Source: Alteribacillus sp041949975 (GTDB lineage: Bacteria; Bacillota; Bacilli; Bacillales; Marinococcaceae). From it: a stretch of DNA of 64,000 nt. The notes under the pieces are model-generated. The model searched no databases. It was not told where the DNA came from and worked only from the letters and a program-made list of their open reading frames with translations. This document shows positions 8,670 through 17,063 of this stretch, piece after piece (the first letter of the stretch is position 1; every line of letters starts with the position of its first letter). Position numbers and translations under genes: made by a program. The stretch spans positions 12,680-76,679 of the forward strand of contig NZ_JBHFQG010000019.1 of NCBI RefSeq assembly GCF_041949975.1, given 5' to 3'.

Positions 8670-8686
8670 TTGGTACTTGCCTTGCA
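8670..8686 (+). promoter_or_regulatory. Sigma-54 (SigL) -24/-12 promoter of rocF
   Basis: TTGGTAC-TTGCC-TTGCA matches the TTGGCAC-N5-TTGCW consensus with one mismatch and lies 40 nt before the rocF start. A sigma-54 enhancer-binding activator of RocR type is encoded 4 kb downstream. No RocR-type palindrome is visible in the 90 nt upstream, so the activator site must be elsewhere or divergent. Confidence 0.8.
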
Positions 8687-8725
8687 TAAAATAATTACAT
8701 AATCGACAGGAGGGGAGTTTTTACA

Positions 8726-9625
8726 TTGAACAAAAAATTAACACTTATTGGAGTGCCGATGGATCTTGGTCAAAACAGGCGCGGGGTTGATATGGGGCCA
8801 AGCGCTATTCGTTATGCAGGAGTATTGGAGAGAATACGTGCTTTAGGGTATGATATAGAAGACAAAGGAGATCTCAGAGTTAAAAAAGAAAGCCCTGGTA
8901 AAGAAGATGTTTATAATTTAAGTAACCTGCACGTGGTAACAGAAACTAATAAAACATTAGCAAATACTGTGTCTTCCATATTGGAAGAAGGCCGGTTTCC
9001 TCTTGTTCTCGGGGGGGACCATAGCATAGCTATAGGTACTATAGCCGGTACGGCAGGCCATTTTGAAAACCTCGGGGTGATTTGGTATGATGCTCATGGC
9101 GATTTGAACACTGCTGAAACCTCTCCTTCAGGTAATATACATGGGATGCCATTGGCTGTCTCCCTCGGGTTAGGTCATGCAGCTTTAACAGGAATTAACG
9201 GAAGTTTACCAAAAGTTAAACCTGAAAATGTTGTAATTATAGGAGCAAGAGAGATCGATAAAGGAGAAAAAGATTATATACACCAATCTGGCATGAATGT
9301 CTATACTATGCATGAGGTAGACCGCTTAGGTATGCCCGAAGTTATGAAGCAGGCTATTGATTATTTAAAAGGTAGATGTGGTGGTGTCCATTTAAGCCTT
9401 GATCTTGATGGCCTGGATCCGCATGATGCCCCGGGAGTGGGCACTCCTATTCTAGGAGGGCTGAATTATAGAGAAAGTCATTTAGCCATGGAAATGCTTG
9501 CTGAATCAGACATTATTACTTCTGCGGAATTTGTGGAAGTAAACCCTATTCTTGATGAAAAAAACAAAACAGCCGAGGTGGCTGTAGCATTAATGGGATC
9601 ACTGTTTGGAGAAAAGTTGAAATAA
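8726..9625 (+). CDS. rocF: Arginase
   Basis: 299 residues from a TTG start behind AGGAGGGGAG. The binuclear manganese motifs are complete: GGDHS, DAHGDLN and SLDLDGLDPHDAPGVGTP. The enzyme cleaves arginine to ornithine and urea, feeding the RocD step encoded nearby. It is 21 nt upstream of ansB, so the two form an operon behind the sigma-54 promoter. Confidence 0.95.
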   Translation: MNKKLTLIGVPMDLGQNRRGVDMGPSAIRYAGVLERIRALGYDIEDKGDLRVKKESPGKEDVYNLSNLHVVTETNKTLANTVSSILEEGRFPLVLGGDHSIAIGTIAGTAGHFENLGVIWYDAHGDLNTAETSPSGNIHGMPLAVSLGLGHAALTGINGSLPKVKPENVVIIGAREIDKGEKDYIHQSGMNVYTMHEVDRLGMPEVMKQAIDYLKGRCGGVHLSLDLDGLDPHDAPGVGTPILGGLNYRESHLAMEMLAESDIITSAEFVEVNPILDEKNKTAEVAVALMGSLFGEKLK

Positions 9626-9646
9626 ATGTTTTAAGGAGAAGATGAC

Positions 9647-11059
9647 ATGAGTGAATTTCGGACCGAAAGAGATTTCTTGGGAGAAAAAAAAGTACCAGTT
9701 GATGCGTATTACGGTATACAAACTATACGAGCGAAAGAAAATTTTCCAATTACAGGCTACCCGCCGCATCCCGAATTAATCAAAGCTTTCGGTTACGTGA
9801 AAAAAGCTGCTGCTATGGCAAATAGAGAGGTGGGCGTTTTAAATAAAAACATTGCGGCAGCAATTATACAGGCAGCAGATGAAGTTATAGAAGGAGCCTT
9901 TAATGATCAATTTATAGTAGATGCTATTCAAGGCGGTGCAGGAACTTCATTTAATATGAATGCCAATGAAGTTGTTGCAAATCGGGCAATTGAAATTTTA
10001 GGAGGAAAAAAGGGGCATTACTTAACTATCAGTCCAAACACACATGTAAATATGGCTCAGTCCACAAATGACTCTTTTCCTACTGCAATTCATATTGCTT
10101 CCCTTCGATTGGCAAAAGGATTGATGAAGTCTTTAGAACAAATTATTCTTGCTTTAAAAGAAAAAGAAGCAGAGTTTGATAAAGTCATTAAAATGGGACG
10201 TACTCACCTCCAAGACGCTGTACCAATCAGGCTGGGACAGGAATTTGGTGCTTACCGCCGTGTTTTAAGCAGAGATTTAGCAAGAATTAAAGGCTCAGTC
10301 GACCATTTATATGAAATTAATATGGGAGCGACAGCAGTCGGGACTGGTTTGAATGCTAAGCCTGAATATATTGAGAAGGTCGCTCAGTATTTGGCTGATA
10401 TAACGGGCTTTCCATTGTACAGTGCTGAAAATTTAGTGGATGCTACGCAAAATACAGATGCTTATACAGAGCTGTCAGCAGCTTTAAAAGTCCATGCAAT
10501 AAACCTGTCAAAAATTGCAAATGATTTACGCTTAATGAGTTCCGGCCCGCGAACTGGCCTAAATGAAATTAATCTGCCGCCAAGGCAGCCAGGTTCATCC
10601 ATAATGCCAGGTAAAGTCAACCCGGTGATGTGTGAAGTAATAAATCAGATCTCTTTTCAAGTAATCGGTAATGATCATACGATCAGCATGGCTTCTGAAG
10701 CAGGTCAACTAGAACTAAATGTAATGGAACCAGTATTAGTTTTTAACCTGCTGCAATCTTTATCTGTTTTGCAAAATGGCTTGCAGGTATTCAGAGAACA
10801 TGCCATCGTTGGCATCAGTGCTAATGTAGAACGCTGTAAAGAAATGGTTGAAAACAGCGTAGGTATTATTACAGCAATAAATCCTCATGTTGGTTACGAA
10901 ACAGCTTCAAGAATTGCGAAGGAAGCTATTAATACAGGAAGAAGTGTGAGAGAAATTTGTTTGGAGAGAGATATTTTAAGTGAAGAAGAACTGGATGAAA
11001 TTTTAGATGCAAAAGAAATGACCAACCCTGGAATAGCAGGAGCAAAATTTTTGTTATAA
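9647..11059 (+). CDS. ansB: Aspartate ammonia-lyase (aspartase)
   Basis: 470 residues, normal for aspartase. The fumarase/aspartase signature GSSIMPGKVNPV carries the catalytic Ser loop. NTHVNMAQSTNDSFPTA and MGRTHLQDAVPI are the other two conserved regions. It converts aspartate to fumarate and ammonia. The operon with arginase suggests coordinated use of amino acids as carbon and nitrogen sources, under RocR/SigL control by inference. Confidence 0.93.
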   Translation: MSEFRTERDFLGEKKVPVDAYYGIQTIRAKENFPITGYPPHPELIKAFGYVKKAAAMANREVGVLNKNIAAAIIQAADEVIEGAFNDQFIVDAIQGGAGTSFNMNANEVVANRAIEILGGKKGHYLTISPNTHVNMAQSTNDSFPTAIHIASLRLAKGLMKSLEQIILALKEKEAEFDKVIKMGRTHLQDAVPIRLGQEFGAYRRVLSRDLARIKGSVDHLYEINMGATAVGTGLNAKPEYIEKVAQYLADITGFPLYSAENLVDATQNTDAYTELSAALKVHAINLSKIANDLRLMSSGPRTGLNEINLPPRQPGSSIMPGKVNPVMCEVINQISFQVIGNDHTISMASEAGQLELNVMEPVLVFNLLQSLSVLQNGLQVFREHAIVGISANVERCKEMVENSVGIITAINPHVGYETASRIAKEAINTGRSVREICLERDILSEEELDEILDAKEMTNPGIAGAKFLL

Positions 11060-11073
11060 CGCCAAATAGAGAA

Positions 11074-11116
11074 AGGAATGGGGCTGTCTTGCGGAGGCAG
11101 CTCCTTTTCGATTTTA
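11074..11116 (+). terminator. Terminator after rocF-ansB
   Basis: AAAGGAATGGGGCTG / CAGCTCCTTTT imperfect stem with a T-rich tail in the short gap before the convergent rocD stop. Confidence 0.6.
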
Positions 11117-11149
11117 AAGCTTTGGAGACCCTCCTTCCCTTATATTTAA

Positions 11150-12343
11150 TTAGTTATTAAAGGCTTTTTTAATTTTTTCAAGTGCCCATTCGAGTTCTTC
11201 TTTTTTTACAATAAGAGGTGGAGCAAGACGAATAACATTCTCGTGTGTTTCTTTACATAACAGGCCTTTATTTTTTAATTTTTCACAATAGGGGCGTGCT
11301 GGTATATGTAATTCCATACCAATAAAAAGCCCTTTTCCTCGAATTTCTTTGATCAACGGGTGTTTAATGGACGCAAGTTCCTTTATAAACCATTCACCTA
11401 GTTTATATGACTTCTCCCATAATTTATCTTTTTCAATAACTTCAAGGGAAGCAAGCGCGACAGCTGCAGCTAAAGGATTACCTCCGAAGGTCGACCCATG
11501 TGATCCTGGTTCGAACACTGCTAACATTTCTTTTTTGGAACAAACAGCCGAAATAGGAAATACTCCACCACCAAGTGCCTTTCCAAGAAGAACCATATCC
11601 GGCTTAACATTTTCCCATTCACAAGTAAGAAGCTTTCCAGTTCGGCCAAGACCAGACTGTATTTCATCAGCAATAAAAATAATATTATTTTGTCTGCATA
11701 TTTGTTCAACTTCCTTTAAATACCCTTTAGGGGGGATAATAATACCTGCTTCTCCTTGAATCGGCTCTGTCAAAAAAGCAGCGGTATTGGGTGTAATGGC
11801 GTTACGAAGAGCTTCGCTGTCTCCAAATGGGATGGTTTTTATACCAGAAAGTAAGGGGCCAAAATCTTTTTTGTATTCAGCACTTGAAGACAAAGAAACC
11901 GCTGTTATTGTACGGCCATGAAAGTTATTTTTACAAACAATGATTTCAGCTTCATTATTCTTCACGCCTTTTTGCTGATAAGCCCACCTTCTTGCTGCTT
12001 TGATAGCTGTTTCTACGGCTTCAGCCCCCGTATTCATAGGCAGTATCATTTCCATATTTGTTAAATGTGCAAGTTTTTCATAAAAAGGAGGCAGTTTGTC
12101 ATTATGAAAAGCACGAGATGTTAAAGTAATACGGTCTGCTTGTTCTTTCAAAGCTGAAATAATTTTAGGATGACGATGCCCCTGATTTAGTGCGGAATAG
12201 GCGCTTAACATATCAAGGTATTTTTTTCCCTCTATATCTTCTACCCACACACCTTCACCTTTAGATAAAACTACAGGAAGAGGCAGGTAATTTTTAGCGC
12301 CATATTGATCATGTAAGTGAATCACTTTTTCTGTTTTGTTCAT
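11150..12343 (-). CDS. rocD: Ornithine aminotransferase
   Basis: 397 residues from the ATG after AAGGAGTGG; a longer in-frame start lacks a site. Class III PLP aminotransferase motifs: [28 protein letters not shown], and the PLP lysine in [15 protein letters not shown]. It transfers the delta-amino group of ornithine to 2-oxoglutarate, giving glutamate semialdehyde and glutamate. It is transcribed towards the rocF-ansB operon and away from rocR, with its own sigma-54 promoter. Confidence 0.95.
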   Translation of the reverse strand: MNKTEKVIHLHDQYGAKNYLPLPVVLSKGEGVWVEDIEGKKYLDMLSAYSALNQGHRHPKIISALKEQADRITLTSRAFHNDKLPPFYEKLAHLTNMEMILPMNTGAEAVETAIKAARRWAYQQKGVKNNEAEIIVCKNNFHGRTITAVSLSSSAEYKKDFGPLLSGIKTIPFGDSEALRNAITPNTAAFLTEPIQGEAGIIIPPKGYLKEVEQICRQNNIIFIADEIQSGLGRTGKLLTCEWENVKPDMVLLGKALGGGVFPISAVCSKKEMLAVFEPGSHGSTFGGNPLAAAVALASLEVIEKDKLWEKSYKLGEWFIKELASIKHPLIKEIRGKGLFIGMELHIPARPYCEKLKNKGLLCKETHENVIRLAPPLIVKKEELEWALEKIKKAFNN

Positions 12344-12388
12344 CAAACCACTCCTTACCAAAATGTCCGGCTGTTCTTCGTTATTATA

Positions 12389-12405
12389 TGCAAACTCTTT
12401 GCCAA
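12389..12405 (-). promoter_or_regulatory. Sigma-54 (SigL) -24/-12 promoter of rocD
   Basis: On the minus strand TTGGCAA-AGAGT-TTGCA matches the -24/-12 consensus with the exact 5-nt spacer, 46 nt upstream of the rocD ATG. Confidence 0.85.
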
Positions 12406-12452
12406 GTTTTTAAAAGTTCAGCGTAAAGAATAGCGTGTCTAAGTATTTGAAG

Positions 12453-12469
12453 TGCAAAATAATTTTGCG
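12453..12469. promoter_or_regulatory. RocR upstream activating sequence 1
   Basis: Palindrome TGCAAAATAATTTTGCG, close to the TGCAAAA-N-TTTTGCA form of RocR/AhrC-region enhancer elements of B. subtilis. It lies ~48 nt upstream of the rocD promoter. Confidence 0.7.
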
Positions 12470-12493
12470 TTAAAAACCGAAAAGATATTTTGC

Positions 12494-12510
12494 TGCAAAT
12501 AATATTTGCA
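12494..12510. promoter_or_regulatory. RocR upstream activating sequence 2
   Basis: Perfect palindrome TGCAAATAATATTTGCA, 41 bp (about four helical turns) from the first, so both face the same side of the DNA. It ends 47 nt before the rocR ATG and could also mediate autoregulation. Confidence 0.7.
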
Positions 12511-12556
12511 TTCCTATAGCCAGAAGTTTAACCTGAAAGAAGGAAGGTGGTTTTCT

Positions 12557-13990
12557 ATGTCTCTTCAGGAATTGAGTAAACAAGAGCTGATCCGTTTAAT
12601 TGAGTTTTTATCACAGCAGCTTGATATAGGGGTGCATGTTGTTGATAAAAAGGGCAAAACCATTTTATATAATGGAAAGATGGCTGCTATCGAAGAAATG
12701 AAGCCAGCTGAAATATTAGGATATGACATAAAAAAGAAGTTCCAATTCAAGGATTACAGTACATTAATAGAAGCGTTAGAAGAGAGGCAAAAGAAAAAAT
12801 CAGTTCAGCAGACATATTTTAATTCATATGGTAAAGAAATAAATACCTCTAATTACACTTTTCCTGTAAAGATGGAAGGCAAGGTAATTGCTGCTGTTGA
12901 ATTATCTAAAGATATGACCAGGTTTGAACGATTAATTGAAGAAAAGAGAAAAAAATTTACTGCTTTTACATTTGATCAAATAATTGGGACTAGTTTGCCG
13001 ATAAAAGAAGTAATCCAGGATTCAAAAAGAGCAACCAGAACTTCGTCGTCTGTTTTAATAGCTGGGGAAACAGGAACAGGTAAGGAACTTTTTGCTCAAA
13101 GTTTGCACACAGGCAGTAACAGGTCAGGCAGACCATTTATTTCCCAAAACTGCGCCGCGATACCAGAACATTTAATGGAAAGCATATTATTTGGAACAAA
13201 ATCTGGAGCGTTTACTGGAGCAAAAGAGCGAGAAGGTTTATTTGAACAGGCTGGCGGGGGAACATTGCTTTTGGATGAAATTAACTCTCTTCCTCCTTCT
13301 CTGCAAGCCAAATTATTAAGAGTTCTTCAGGAAAAAAAAGTCAGAAGACTCGGGGATTCAAAAGAAAGAAATGTCGATGTTCGTATTATTGCAACCATTA
13401 ATGAAGACCCGGTTGAAGAAATTGCTGCTGGGAGACTTCGTAAAGACTTATATTATAGACTTGGAGTGGTTTCCTTAATTATTCCGCCATTACGGGAGAG
13501 GAAAGAAGATATTTATGCATTAACTGCTTATTTTTTAAAAAAGTTTAATAAGTTATTTCAAATGCAGGTGAAAATTTGTTCGAAGGAAGTAATGAATATA
13601 TTTCTTAATTATGATTGGCCAGGCAACGTAAGAGAATTGGAGCACATTATCGAGGGAGCTATGAACCTTATGGAAGATGATGAAACGTTACTTTGTTTTG
13701 CTCATCTGCCTGCCCATTTCCGCCCTCTGAGAAGAAAGAAGAAATTGCAATCTCTAAGGTTTCATGTGTCTTCAAGAAATAACGAAGAAAATACTGCCTT
13801 AGATAAAAAAGCCTTAAAACCGTTGGATTGTGTCCTTAAAGAAAAAGAAAGAGAATATATTATTCATGCACTGACTCGTTTTAAGGGAAATGTTTCACAT
13901 ACGGCTGCTGCTATCGGGACCAGCCGTCAGTCTTTGCAATATCGTATGAAAAAGCTGTGTATTACTAAAGATGCCGTATGGAAAGAATGA
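12557..13990 (+). CDS. rocR: Sigma-54-dependent transcriptional activator, RocR type
   Basis: 477 residues from the ATG behind GGAAGGTGG. Residues ~10-130 form a PAS-like sensor. Residues ~145-385 are the AAA+ domain: Walker A GETGTGKE, the sigma-54 contact loop GAFTGA, Walker B GGTLLLDEI and the arginine-finger region LRKDLYYRLGVV. The C-terminus has a Fis-type HTH (GNVSHTAAAIGTSRQSLQYRMKKL). It is divergent from rocD with two enhancer palindromes and two sigma-54 promoters nearby, which supports RocR: activation of arginine/ornithine catabolism. Confidence 0.9.
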   Translation: MSLQELSKQELIRLIEFLSQQLDIGVHVVDKKGKTILYNGKMAAIEEMKPAEILGYDIKKKFQFKDYSTLIEALEERQKKKSVQQTYFNSYGKEINTSNYTFPVKMEGKVIAAVELSKDMTRFERLIEEKRKKFTAFTFDQIIGTSLPIKEVIQDSKRATRTSSSVLIAGETGTGKELFAQSLHTGSNRSGRPFISQNCAAIPEHLMESILFGTKSGAFTGAKEREGLFEQAGGGTLLLDEINSLPPSLQAKLLRVLQEKKVRRLGDSKERNVDVRIIATINEDPVEEIAAGRLRKDLYYRLGVVSLIIPPLRERKEDIYALTAYFLKKFNKLFQMQVKICSKEVMNIFLNYDWPGNVRELEHIIEGAMNLMEDDETLLCFAHLPAHFRPLRRKKKLQSLRFHVSSRNNEENTALDKKALKPLDCVLKEKEREYIIHALTRFKGNVSHTAAAIGTSRQSLQYRMKKLCITKDAVWKE

Positions 13991-14020
13991 CAGTAAATAT
14001 TAAAAAGGAGGAAGGCAGGC

Positions 14021-14644
14021 ATGTTTAATGGAAATAAATTAGTCGTTATATTGCCATTAATTTTAATGGTTTTTCTTTTTGCAGGAGGAAGTTTTTACAT
14101 AAATCAAGCCGAAGTAATAAATAACGAAGAGCTTGATGAACAAATTAATTGGGAAACAAGTCTTTCCTCCACTGGTGAAGCTTCTATCTTAGAGGCTTCA
14201 TGGAATTGGAATGTTACCCCGGATGATGGTATGGAGGGAGAAGATTACATTGGAGTAACTTTTATTGATGAAAATGGCGAGATGATGCCAGCAGAAATAA
14301 TAGAGGAGTATGAATTAACTTTAACACTTAAAGATCAGGAAATAGAAGAAGATGGCATAACAGCTGATAACGGTATAATTTTTTCATTCCCTAATTCAAT
14401 AGAAGAAAATGAAACACTTGGAGATAAGGGCTCACTTCGTGTCGAAACAAGTGGAGAAGCTGTTCCTGTACGTGCGGTGATCAGCCATTTGCATACTTGG
14501 GAAGAACATGGAGGACTTCAATCGAACGATGCGAGGTTTTTTGATAGGGATTTTGGGGGTAAAAAGGATAATGATGAATCATTTTTCTGGGTGTCAGAAC
14601 GATTTGTTGATTTAAAAAACGAGAAAGGCAGTTCTAACAGCTGA
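14021..14644 (+). CDS. Exported or membrane-anchored protein of unknown function
   Basis: 207 residues with one N-terminal hydrophobic helix (VVILPLILMVFLFAGGSFYI) acting as signal anchor, then an acidic soluble domain with likely beta structure and a C-terminal Trp/His patch (HLHTWEEHGGLQ). AAGGAGG precedes the ATG. Its TGA overlaps the start of the DUF1385 gene (14644), implying translational coupling. No family recognised. Confidence 0.65.
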   Translation: MFNGNKLVVILPLILMVFLFAGGSFYINQAEVINNEELDEQINWETSLSSTGEASILEASWNWNVTPDDGMEGEDYIGVTFIDENGEMMPAEIIEEYELTLTLKDQEIEEDGITADNGIIFSFPNSIEENETLGDKGSLRVETSGEAVPVRAVISHLHTWEEHGGLQSNDARFFDRDFGGKKDNDESFFWVSERFVDLKNEKGSSNS

Positions 14645-15699
14645 TGAAGGGTCTCTCTTATCAAAACGGTGTTTTATTTTTCGGGAGCAAGTATATTGGG
14701 TGGGCCAGCGTTAAGAACAACAAACCAGTTTCTGAAGTCCTTCCTTTCAACTCAGCTTCTATGTTAAAGATAGCCTTGAATGTGTTTAAGGCCATGCCGG
14801 CATGGTACAAAACAATTTTTTTTATATGGGCTGCGGCAGTACTTGTTCCGCCCGTATTTCATTCATATGAAGTCACAGCTTTTCCTGAGCTTCCCTTTTA
14901 CACCTTTATTTATTTCCTTTTAGGAACCCATTTTATATTTCCAAAACAATTAAAGATGTTTCATGGTGCGGAGCATAAGGTATTTAGTTTTAAAGGAGTA
15001 AAAAAAAGAAGAAATATTTATCGAATAAAAAAAGCAAATATAACAAATCGTTATTGTTCAACTAATATAGTGGTTATGTACTTTTTGACTGTTTTAATTT
15101 TTACTCCTTTTTTCTATCTATGGTATTCAATAGAACAAGCTGCAGCCATCGTTTCTTACAGTGCAGTAGTCTTCGTTCCCATTTTACACCGCATTATTCA
15201 AAGAAAAAAAATGTCTATTTTTAGAAAGCCAATACTAGGAGTATCATATGCTGTTCAACGCCGTATCACTTGTTCTCATCCAGAAAGAATTCATTTGTTA
15301 ACTGCAGTAGAAGCCTACAGGGCATTAGCTGAAAAAGAATTTCCTTATCTTTTAAAGGAAAAACCAAAAAAGAAGAAGGAGGAGAAAAAAATGGCTATTA
15401 TTGATATCACAGTGGTTCCGGTTGGTACAGAGTCAACAAGTATGAGTGAAGATGTAGCAGAGATTCAAAAGGTGCTAGAAATGCATTCAGAGAAAATTGA
15501 TTTTCAGCTGACATCAATGAGTACTATTGTTGAAGGCGATTTAAAGGATCTCTTCCCAATCGTCCAAGAACTTCATGAAATTCCTTTTAATCGGGGTGCA
15601 AAACGTGTTACTACCAATATACGATTAGATGACCGAAGGGATACAGGTCATGAAAGCATGAAAGGGAAAGTTAATTCAGTAGAAAATAAAATGAATTAA
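14644..15699 (+). CDS. DUF1385 membrane protein reading in frame into YqgV
   Basis: Residues 1-~249 are a DUF1385 protein: several membrane helices, the hallmark HGAEHKVFSF at ~108-117, and RYCSTNIVVMYFL, a divergent form of the family's C-G-T-N motif. No stop codon follows. A Lys/Glu linker (KPKKKKEEKK) runs straight into MAIIDITVVPVG, the start of YqgV. The linker DNA contains AAGGAGGAG, an excellent ribosome-binding site for yqgV. Either both a 351-residue fusion and free YqgV are made, or the DUF1385 stop has been lost. DUF1385 function is unknown. Confidence 0.7.
   Translation: MKGLSYQNGVLFFGSKYIGWASVKNNKPVSEVLPFNSASMLKIALNVFKAMPAWYKTIFFIWAAAVLVPPVFHSYEVTAFPELPFYTFIYFLLGTHFIFPKQLKMFHGAEHKVFSFKGVKKRRNIYRIKKANITNRYCSTNIVVMYFLTVLIFTPFFYLWYSIEQAAAIVSYSAVVFVPILHRIIQRKKMSIFRKPILGVSYAVQRRITCSHPERIHLLTAVEAYRALAEKEFPYLLKEKPKKKKEEKKMAIIDITVVPVGTESTSMSEDVAEIQKVLEMHSEKIDFQLTSMSTIVEGDLKDLFPIVQELHEIPFNRGAKRVTTNIRLDDRRDTGHESMKGKVNSVENKMN
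15391..15699 (+). CDS. yqgV: YqgV, MTH1187/YkoF-like thiamine-binding family protein (internal start)
   Basis: 102 residues: the ferredoxin-fold DUF77/MTH1187 family (IDITVVPVGTESTSMSEDVAEIQKVL...TSMSTIVEGDLKDLF...RGAKRVTTNIRLDDRRD). The ATG lies 6 nt after GGAGGAG, so it can be translated alone although the upstream reading frame is open into it. Family members bind thiamine or hydroxymethylpyrimidine-like ligands, but the cellular role is unsettled. B. subtilis yqgV lies in the same chromosomal region. Confidence 0.82.
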   Translation: MAIIDITVVPVGTESTSMSEDVAEIQKVLEMHSEKIDFQLTSMSTIVEGDLKDLFPIVQELHEIPFNRGAKRVTTNIRLDDRRDTGHESMKGKVNSVENKMN

Positions 15700-15701
15700 A
15701 T

Positions 15702-15733
15702 AAAAAGGGAGGCATTTTGCTCTCCCTTTTTTA
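15702..15733 (+). terminator. Terminator after yqgV
   Basis: AAAAAGGGAG / CTCCCTTTTTT hairpin with a T-run. Confidence 0.85.
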
Positions 15734-15788
15734 TAATCTCAGATATTTTAAGTTATAAAGATAACTGTTAAATCTGTTACTTTAGAAA

Positions 15789-15863
15789 TGGCTGGGATGG
15801 CAGGGTTCGAACCTGCGCATCACGGAATCAAAATCCGTTGCCTTACCACTTGGCTACATCCCA
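15789..15863 (-). tRNA. tRNA-Gln (anticodon TTG)
   Basis: A 75-nt cloverleaf on the minus strand. The 7-bp acceptor stem is TGGGATG/CATCCCA with G discriminator and encoded CCA. D-arm TAGCCAAGTGGTAAGGC, anticodon loop TTTTGAT giving UUG, and T-arm with GGTTCGAACC are all present. It is oriented against the comG operon and is not the prophage attachment site. Confidence 0.95.
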
Positions 15864-15989
15864 TCAACAGTTTTTATTATAGACGTACTTATTTTTTTTA
15901 TTCATATAAAAAATTTTTATTTTAAGAAGGATTTTTTCATTATAGCTAGAAATATTATTATCAGGTAAATAAGAAAGGAAGGTGATTTA

Positions 15990-17063
15990 TTGTCGAATGT
16001 GGAATGGGAAAGCAGAAAATTGATTGAACGTGCTTTGGCTTTAGATGCTACCGATATTCATTTGCATCCTAACGAACGCGATACTTTTCTCTTCTTTCGA
16101 GTTCAGGGAAAACTGCATCATATGCAATCCTTAAAGAAAAGAGATGCAGACCGCTTAATTGCCCATTTTAAGTTTAGGGCGGGAATGGACATTGGTGAAC
16201 AGCGCCGTCCTCAAAATGGATCGTTTATGCTGAAAAACATCTCTCCTCCTGTAAATCTTCGCTTTTCTACCATCCCTGCATACTTTCGTGAAAGTTTGTC
16301 TATTCGTCTGCTACCTCAAAATGATTTTTTTCCTCTATCTTCTTTGTCATTTGTCCCTGCTGTCACTAATTTTTTTCGACACTTACTTACTCATCACAAC
16401 GGTATGGTTATTTTAACAGGGCCAACAGGCTGCGGAAAAACAACTACTTTATATGCTTTTATGAACGCGTTAAGACAAGCAGCATACGCACGTGTTATAA
16501 GCATTGAAGATCCAATTGAAATTAGAAATAAAATGTTTATTCAAACAGAAATTAACGAAAGAGCCGGCCTGACTTACACAGAATTGTTAAAGGCATCAAT
16601 GCGCCATGATCCAGACGCTCTATTAATTGGAGAGATAAGGGATTCAGAAACAGCCGCACTTGCTGTTCGTGCAGCTCTTACGGGCCATTTAGTATTTACC
16701 ACGATGCATGCAAGTTCTCCACATGGAGCTATAAAAAGACTGGTTGAATTTGGGTTTTCTATGCTTGATTTACAAGAGACGCTGCTGTGTATTACTTCTC
16801 AATTTTTAGTTCCCCGTTATTGTTCTTTATGCAAAAGTCAGCAATGCTCACCGTATTGCCATACACATGGAAGCTCCTCTCGTGTAGCACTCTTTGATAT
16901 TTTAGCTGAGAATGATCTTTTAAGAACATTAAATGAAAAAAGCACATCATTACTAACCATTTCCCACCAAGACCAAATCAATAAGGGAATAGCACTTGGG
17001 CTTTTCTCTAAAAATATGAAGACAAGGAGAAATTTTACGATGTATGCGAAAGAAATGGAGTAA
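15990..17063 (+). CDS. comGA: ComGA, competence pseudopilus assembly ATPase
   Basis: 357 residues from a TTG start behind AAAGGAAGGTGA. Secretion-ATPase (GspE/PilB) motifs: Walker A TGPTGCGKTT, Asp box ISIEDPIE, Walker B DALLIGEIRD, His box GHLVFTTMHAS, and a zinc tetracysteine region CSLCKSQQCSPYC. It powers assembly of the ComG pseudopilus for DNA uptake at the inner face of the membrane. First gene of comG; it overlaps comGB by 20 nt. The 126-base leader is AT-rich. Confidence 0.95.
   Translation: MSNVEWESRKLIERALALDATDIHLHPNERDTFLFFRVQGKLHHMQSLKKRDADRLIAHFKFRAGMDIGEQRRPQNGSFMLKNISPPVNLRFSTIPAYFRESLSIRLLPQNDFFPLSSLSFVPAVTNFFRHLLTHHNGMVILTGPTGCGKTTTLYAFMNALRQAAYARVISIEDPIEIRNKMFIQTEINERAGLTYTELLKASMRHDPDALLIGEIRDSETAALAVRAALTGHLVFTTMHASSPHGAIKRLVEFGFSMLDLQETLLCITSQFLVPRYCSLCKSQQCSPYCHTHGSSSRVALFDILAENDLLRTLNEKSTSLLTISHQDQINKGIALGLFSKNMKTRRNFTMYAKEME

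Noticed and set aside
12506..12556. Earlier TTG start for rocR
   Set aside because: It lies inside the second enhancer palindrome and lacks a ribosome-binding site; the ATG at 12557 has GGAAGGTGG.
15789..15863. tRNA-Gln as the phage attachment site
   Set aside because: The junctions lie in comGC 2.4 kb away, no tRNA fragment is found at the right end, and the integrase is a serine recombinase.
15900..15940. ComK box upstream of comGA
   Set aside because: A-tract/T-tract pairs AAAA-N5-TTAT and AAGA-N5-TTTT are present but each has a mismatch and their 3-bp spacing does not fit the 8/18/31-bp classes.
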